Under the pieces are notes generated by a model. The model did no database searches. It was not told where the DNA came from and saw nothing but the letters and a program-made list of their open reading frames with translations. Made by a program: the position numbers and the translations under genes. Below, piece after piece: positions 51,374 through 57,462 of a stretch of DNA of 57,462 bases (position 1 is its first letter; every line of letters begins with the position of its first letter). Origin of the DNA: a bacterium (lineage in GTDB: Bacteria; Lernaellota; Lernaellaia; JACKCT01); assembly GCA_019912885.1 (NCBI GenBank), contig JAIOHV010000126.1, forward strand, positions 1 through 57,462, given 5' to 3'.

Positions 51374-52795
51374 GTGTCCGGGCTTTCGATGCGCTTTTTC
51401 GTGGAGGAAGCGGCCGGTATGCCCGCGGCCCTTGGCGCCGACCCCGGTTTTGAGGTCTATCGAGAGCGTTCGCGGTGGGCGTCGTATCTCGGCATGGCGT
51501 CCCTTTCGACGTTCTCCCTGGCGCAGGCGTACGCGTTTTTCGAGATCGGAACACCGGAGGTGATCGACCGCGCCGCCGCAAGCGTTTCCGTGGCGCTGAA
51601 CCTCGTCGCCGCGGCGTGCGTCGCGGCGTATTACGTCGTCAACTTCGTTGCCGCGCCCCGGCTCGGCTGGGACTTCGAACGCACCTGGCGAATCAGCGTC
51701 CACGCCCTCATGACGTTTCTGATGCTCTTTGCCGTGGCGCACATCCACATTGCCGGCAGCACGACGACGGTGCTGCCGGTCATGTTTGTTACCATCTCTC
51801 TTGTGAATATCTGGGTGGTCGGCCCGCGTGCCGGCTGGACGTATTTTTTTCTGGGTATCGCGGGTTGGGGACTGGTGACGCAGTTCGAGCGCGTCGGCTG
51901 GCTTGGGTTCCTTCCTCTGCACGCGCGGGCGGCCGAGGTGAGCCGCGACATTTTCCTCGAAAGTCGCTACGTCGGCATGACGATGGCCCTGTTCGTCGGG
52001 AATGGCCTGTTCATCCTGGCGATGGCGATCAATTACACGCGGCAGCTTCAGATGGCGAACGCGCGGCTGGATTTCATCAACCGCGAACTCGCCGCGACAA
52101 ACGAACGCCTGAGCGCGGCCGAGATGCTGCGGGACGACCTGACGAACATGATCGTGCACGATCTGCGCTCGCCGCTTGTGGGTCTGCAAATGAATCTTCA
52201 GGCCATGAAGCGAAAGATGCCCGATGACCCGGCACTGGCCGACCGGTTCGAACGCACCATGGCCGGCGCAAACCAGCAGCTCGAAATGATCAACGACCTT
52301 CTCGATATCAACCGACTGGAATCCGGCGAGATGGTGATTCGCCCGGCGCCCGCGGATCTCGAACGGCTCGCCCACGAGGCCGTCACGTCGCTCGGTGCGT
52401 TCGCGGACGGGCGAAAGATCAGCATCGAAGCGAGCCCCGAGGCCGCGCCGGCGACATGCGACCCCGACCTCGTCAAGCGCATCATCGCGAATTTCGTCGG
52501 CAACGCGGTGAAGTTCACGCCGCGCGGCGGGCCGATCGCCGTGCGCATCGACGAGACGAACGGGTCGGTACGCGTGCGCGTGTGCGACGTGGGCCCCGGC
52601 ATCCCGCGCGAGGATCAGGACCGTATATTCCGCAAGTTCGGCCAGGCGGAGCTGCGCGGGCAAAGGCGGCAACACTCGACGGGTCTTGGCCTCGCGTTCT
52701 GCAAACTCGTCATCGACGCGCACCGCGGCGATATCGGCGTGGAAAGCGTCGTCGGTCAGGGCAGCACATTCTGGTTTACGCTGCCGAAGGCATAG
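51374..52795 (+). CDS. Membrane sensor histidine kinase
   Basis: A 473-residue kinase with five or six TM segments in the first 220 residues and no large periplasmic loop, so the signal may be sensed in the membrane. A short coiled coil (about 222-252) leads to HisKA with His262 (MIVHDLRSPL). The HATPase has N-box IIANFVGNAVKF, G1 DVGPGIP and G2 STGLGLAF. No cognate response regulator is adjacent. The start may be GTG 51374 or ATG 51389; neither has a clear Shine-Dalgarno. It converges on the sterol-desaturase-family gene. Confidence 0.9.
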   Translation: MSGLSMRFFVEEAAGMPAALGADPGFEVYRERSRWASYLGMASLSTFSLAQAYAFFEIGTPEVIDRAAASVSVALNLVAAACVAAYYVVNFVAAPRLGWDFERTWRISVHALMTFLMLFAVAHIHIAGSTTTVLPVMFVTISLVNIWVVGPRAGWTYFFLGIAGWGLVTQFERVGWLGFLPLHARAAEVSRDIFLESRYVGMTMALFVGNGLFILAMAINYTRQLQMANARLDFINRELAATNERLSAAEMLRDDLTNMIVHDLRSPLVGLQMNLQAMKRKMPDDPALADRFERTMAGANQQLEMINDLLDINRLESGEMVIRPAPADLERLAHEAVTSLGAFADGRKISIEASPEAAPATCDPDLVKRIIANFVGNAVKFTPRGGPIAVRIDETNGSVRVRVCDVGPGIPREDQDRIFRKFGQAELRGQRRQHSTGLGLAFCKLVIDAHRGDIGVESVVGQGSTFWFTLPKA

Positions 52796-52841
52796 CCTGT
52801 CGAGCCCGTCGGACGAAGCTGAGCCTCTGTCCGCGCATTCC

Positions 52842-53711
52842 TCACTCCGCGAGCGTGCCGCCGGGTCGAACGTCCGCTGGCTCGCGGTGCGTTTCGTCGC
52901 CGCCGTCCGCGCGCCAATATTCGCGCTGGCGGCGGAAGGGCGCGAAAAGGACGTTGGCGAGGCGGTTGTCGCCCTCGCGCATATAACCCGGCACGCCGAT
53001 GCGTATCCGGTCTTGCGGGATGCCGAGCACGATCGTGCGGTGCAGGCGATCCCAGAACGAGAAGACGACGGAATAGTTCGAGTTGGTCTCGCCGCGGATC
53101 TGCGAGTGGTGGATGCCGTGCATGCGCGGCGTGACGATGAGAAGGTTCAGGCGGCGCTCCCACACGATCGGCAACTTCAGGTTCGAGTGATGAAAAAGCG
53201 TGCCGGCCTGGAAGACGCCCTCGTAGATCACGTAGCCGACAGGAGAGATGCCGACAAGAAAAATCTGCACGACGCGGAAAGCGGCGGAAAACGCGATCTC
53301 GCCGAAGTGGAAACGGAACGCGGTGGAGACGTCGAGGTCCGGATCGAAATGGTGGACGTTGTGAAAGCGCCACAAAAACGGCACGGCGTGATTCAGGCGG
53401 TGCCAGTAATAAAACGTGACGTCCATCAGCAGAAGTCCGACGACAAACGCCGCTTGCGGCGGCAACGCAAGCCAGTTGACGACACCGAAGTCTTTATCCG
53501 TTTGGCGCACGAGCGGCTCGACCAGCGGCGAGATGATCGCCCGCGCGATCAGAAAAGCCCCGCCGGCCAGGACGAGGTTGACGAAGGCGCGCGCGAAAAA
53601 CGCGCGGCGGCGCTCGCGCAGCGGAAACAAGCGCTCGAACGCGAGAAGGGAAAGGAAATAGCCGCTGAAAACGGCGGCGATAAGGACGGCATCCGGCATG
53701 ACTCTTTGCAT
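52842..53711 (-). CDS. Sterol desaturase/fatty acid hydroxylase-family membrane protein
   Basis: A 289-residue integral membrane di-iron enzyme from ATG 53711; the frame extends upstream to 53798, but the N-terminal TM begins right after this ATG. The histidine clusters HRLNH (104-108), HNVHH (117-121), FHHSN and GIHHSQ fit the fatty acid hydroxylase superfamily. That family hydroxylates or desaturates sterols, fatty acids, carotenoids or alkylglycerol ethers. Four TM segments are visible. The substrate is unknown. It is divergent from the baeRF gene across a 297-bp gap. Confidence 0.9.
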   Translation of the reverse strand: MQRVMPDAVLIAAVFSGYFLSLLAFERLFPLRERRRAFFARAFVNLVLAGGAFLIARAIISPLVEPLVRQTDKDFGVVNWLALPPQAAFVVGLLLMDVTFYYWHRLNHAVPFLWRFHNVHHFDPDLDVSTAFRFHFGEIAFSAAFRVVQIFLVGISPVGYVIYEGVFQAGTLFHHSNLKLPIVWERRLNLLIVTPRMHGIHHSQIRGETNSNYSVVFSFWDRLHRTIVLGIPQDRIRIGVPGYMREGDNRLANVLFAPFRRQREYWRADGGDETHREPADVRPGGTLAE

Positions 53712-54008
53712 TATGGACCGAAAACGCGCTCGCCGGCGGTCGGCCGCGTGACGCGCGTCAAAAATATTTCTCGCGCCGCTTCCGATTTTGAGCGACACTT
53801 ATAAAGGGAGGCGAACTTTGGCCAAACGCGCCCAATCCAGGCAAGGCCGGCGGACGAAGCCGCGTGCGCGATCTCACCAAGCGATGACGCGGTCGCGCGG
53901 AAATTATCGCCGCCTTCGCCCATTGGCGTTAGTTTGAAAAGGAAAGAACGACCGAAAGGCGCCCTCGCCGCGCCCCGGCAACGATAGGCTTCTTCAGGAG
54001 GACGATTC

Positions 54009-55193
54009 ATGCCGCACCGTACCGACAAGCACACCGATCCCATCACGCCCGAGCTCATGCGCGATCTTCTCGCGGTGGAAACCGACGTCGCGGTTTCGAT
54101 CTACATGCCGACGCATCGCCGCGGGCGCGAAACGCAGCAGGATCCGATCCGCCTGAAAAATCTGCTGCGTCACGCGGAGGAGCGCCTCGCCCGCGATCGC
54201 CGCGCGCCCGAGGCTCGCGAGTTGCTCGAGCCCGCGCGCGCGCTGATCGACCGCGGCGCGTTCTGGAAAACGCGCTCGGACGGGCTCGCGGTTTTTATCT
54301 CGGCGGATCATTTTCTGGCCCTGCGGCTTCCGTTTGAGGTGCCCGAATCGGCCGACGTCGGCCGGCGCTATTTCCTGACGCCGCTTGTCCCCGCGCTGGA
54401 GAGCGCGCGCGTCTTTTACGCGCTCGCGCTCGATCAGGACGGCACGCGGCTTTTTTCGTGCACGCCGGCAAGTTACGAGGAGATCGCGTTTCCTCCGGAC
54501 GTGCCTGTCGATCTGGCGACCGCGACGCGCTTTGACGAGGAGCAGAAATCGCTGCAATTCCACACCGGCACGGGCGTCGCCGGACCGGGTGGGCGCGCGG
54601 CGATGTTCCACGGCCAGGGCGCGGGAGACGAAGCGAGCATCAAGGATAAGGCCCGGGAGATGTACCGGCAGATCGATTCGTTCGTGTGCCGCTATCTCGG
54701 CGAGACGAGCCCGCCGCTGGTGCTGCTGGCCGCGGAGCCCAATCGCGGCCTCTATCGCGAGATTTGCCGCTACCAGAATCTTCTGGAGCACGGCGTCGAT
54801 GCGCATCCGCGCGATCTGCGCGACGAGGAGCTGCATGCGCGCGCGCTGGCGGTGGTCGCCGAACTGTTTGACGAGGTACGGCGCGAGGACGTGGCGCGCT
54901 TTGTCCGCCTGGACGGCCACGGCGCGGCGCGGGCGGCGCGCAAGCCCGAGGACGTCGTGCGCGCGTCGATGAACCGGCGCGTCGAGGCGCTGCTGCTGCG
55001 CCACGGCGAGCGATTGTGGGGCGAGATCGGCGAGGGCGAGGATGTGCGCGTGGACGACGGTCCAAGCGACGCGGCGACGGATCTGGTGAATCTGGCGGCG
55101 ACCGAGACGATGCGTTACGGCGGCCGCGTGCACGTGGTGCGTGGCGACGACCTGCCCGCGGATGTGAAGATGGCGGCGATTTTGCGGTATTAG
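54009..55193 (+). CDS. Bacterial archaeo-eukaryotic release factor (baeRF)-like protein, probably family 3
   Basis: A 394-residue soluble protein from ATG 54009 (GGAGG 8 nt upstream). The N-terminal VSIYMPTHRRGRETQQDPIR followed by LKNLLRHAEERL, then the FWKTRSDGLAVFIS block and a C-terminal FGAGxV-like Rossmann part, match my memory of the baeRF families. These are bacterial homologues of the eRF1 catalytic and C-terminal domains, thought to act on ribosomes or tRNA. No GGQ motif is evident; a GGRAAMFHGQG segment stands in its place (around residue 196). It is a single gene with its own terminator, and the function is inferred from family only. Confidence 0.75.
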   Translation: MPHRTDKHTDPITPELMRDLLAVETDVAVSIYMPTHRRGRETQQDPIRLKNLLRHAEERLARDRRAPEARELLEPARALIDRGAFWKTRSDGLAVFISADHFLALRLPFEVPESADVGRRYFLTPLVPALESARVFYALALDQDGTRLFSCTPASYEEIAFPPDVPVDLATATRFDEEQKSLQFHTGTGVAGPGGRAAMFHGQGAGDEASIKDKAREMYRQIDSFVCRYLGETSPPLVLLAAEPNRGLYREICRYQNLLEHGVDAHPRDLRDEELHARALAVVAELFDEVRREDVARFVRLDGHGAARAARKPEDVVRASMNRRVEALLLRHGERLWGEIGEGEDVRVDDGPSDAATDLVNLAATETMRYGGRVHVVRGDDLPADVKMAAILRY

Positions 55194-55194
55194 C

Positions 55195-55230
55195 GGAGGA
55201 TCGAGGATCGAGGATCGGGGATTGAGTGCT
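55195..55230. repeat. GAGGATC heptamer array
   Basis: Three to four GAGGATC-type heptamers directly after the baeRF stop codon. They are related to the heptamer arrays at 29439, 29724, 34325 and 35455. Confidence 0.6.
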
Positions 55231-55234
55231 GAAG

Positions 55235-55260
55235 CGGTGCGCCAGGGCGTACCGTTTTTT

Positions 55261-55261
<1 letters not shown>
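55235..55261 (+). terminator. Rho-independent terminator of the baeRF gene
   Basis: An 8-bp stem CGGTGCGC/GCGTACCG (one G-T pair) with a CAGG loop is followed by seven T residues (55255-55261). It ends exactly at the stop codon of the convergent treZ gene. Confidence 0.8.
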
Positions 55262-57204
<1,943 letters not shown>

Positions 57205-57218
57205 GGGGTCCTCCGGAA

Positions 57219-57235
57219 GGGGCGCGTCGCGCCCC
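57219..57235. repeat. Perfect palindrome GGGGCGCG-T-CGCGCCCC overlapping the treY stop
   Basis: Eight-bp arms around a single central base. The last base is part of the treY TAG codon. GTAGGGGCGCG-type palindromes are, to my knowledge, frequent interspersed repeats in several bacterial phyla. It could also modulate treY-treZ translation. Confidence 0.75.
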
Positions 57236-57462
57236 TACAATCGCACCAGAAGCGCGACGGGAAATTCGCTCCAGATTTCGGCAAGCGACACGTCGCGTTC
57301 GCCGGCGAGCTCTCCATTCGCGAAAACGTCACGCCACGCGCCGGGCGGCAGGCGCAAAAGGGTTTTGTCCCACTCGCCTTTTCGCGTGTGCGGCAGGCGC
57401 GGAACGATCGTCGCGACGCGTCCGGCGCGTACGAACGCGATGGCCGGCGGATCGGGCCGCGG
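57235..57462 (-). CDS. treY: Malto-oligosyltrehalose synthase, C-terminal fragment (cut by the window edge)
   Basis: Seventy-five codons of the 3' end are present; the stop is TAG at 57237-57235. The translated fragment contains IAFVRAGRVATIVPRLP, then WDKTLLRLPPGAWRDVF and a final FPVALLVRL. This is the pattern of the TreY C-terminus (VPRL, DT-x-LxLP-G-W, LAEL-x-x-FPVALL). TreY isomerises the reducing-end glucose of maltodextrins to an alpha,alpha-1,1 linkage. Its position directly before treZ on the same strand supports the assignment. Confidence 0.8.
   Translation of the reverse strand, partial: PRPDPPAIAFVRAGRVATIVPRLPHTRKGEWDKTLLRLPPGAWRDVFANGELAGERDVSLAEIWSEFPVALLVRL

Overview
The window is GC-rich and its codon use looks uniform throughout. 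TolC and HlyD efflux parts, many predicted lipoproteins, a GT9 heptosyltransferase-like enzyme and the NrfHA cytochromes point to a diderm, Gram-negative-type bacterium. KorAB and NrfHA suggest anaerobic or microaerobic capacity. Aspartate-rich tails on secreted proteins, FG-GAP propellers and abundant dispersed intergenic repeats recall Deltaproteobacteria/Myxococcota-like lineages or candidate phyla known mostly from metagenomes. No rRNA or tRNA gene is visible, so the taxon cannot be fixed from this sequence.

Layout. 0-7 kb: an oligopeptide-type ABC ATPase; a minus-strand operon of a TPR lipoprotein, an unrecognised lipoprotein and an orphan MshEN-domain protein; a DUF192 protein; two tandem SGNH-hydrolase paralogues. 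7-10.1 kb: korA-korB, a 2-oxoacid:ferredoxin oxidoreductase. 10.3-21.5 kb: the most distinctive block. It holds a sulfatase-fold lipoprotein with Thr at the nucleophile position, a GH79 heparanase-like lipoprotein, a full-length homologue of animal GPI-specific phospholipase D (zinc PLC domain plus FG-GAP propeller plus IPT/TIG plus poly-Asp tail), an FG-GAP lipoprotein with an N-terminal poly-Asp stalk, and a subtilisin-like protease with Thr-rich and Asp-rich tails. 21.6-30.2 kb: gamma carbonic anhydrase, a stand-alone HATPase protein, a large hybrid histidine kinase, an M23 peptidase, a dienelactone hydrolase and QueF. 30.3-37.8 kb: a six-gene efflux operon (TetR, TolC, HlyD, ATPase, ATPase-permease fusion, permease) resembling a split yhiI-rbbA-yhhJ system, with a promoter and palindromic operator at its head. 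37.8-40.1 kb: nrfHA. 40.2-49.3 kb: M19 dipeptidase, LpqC-like esterase, and an envelope-glycan cluster (GT9, methyltransferase, large membrane proteins). 49.3-57.5 kb: oligoendopeptidase F, a histidine kinase, a sterol-desaturase-family protein, a baeRF-type release-factor homologue, and treZ with the 3' end of treY.

Two themes stand out. First, the 10.3-21.5 kb block combines heparanase-like, sulfatase-fold, GPI-PLD-like and subtilisin-like exported proteins, so a joint attack on extracellular glycoconjugates is a testable idea. Second, several families of short intergenic repeats recur. They are palindromic elements, heptamer and octamer arrays, and a GCGACCGTCAGGGAGCGGG element. The last has entered coding sequence in frame in at least three genes, where it encodes EPRPSGSG-like peptides, and it forms much of the linker joining an ABC ATPase to its permease.
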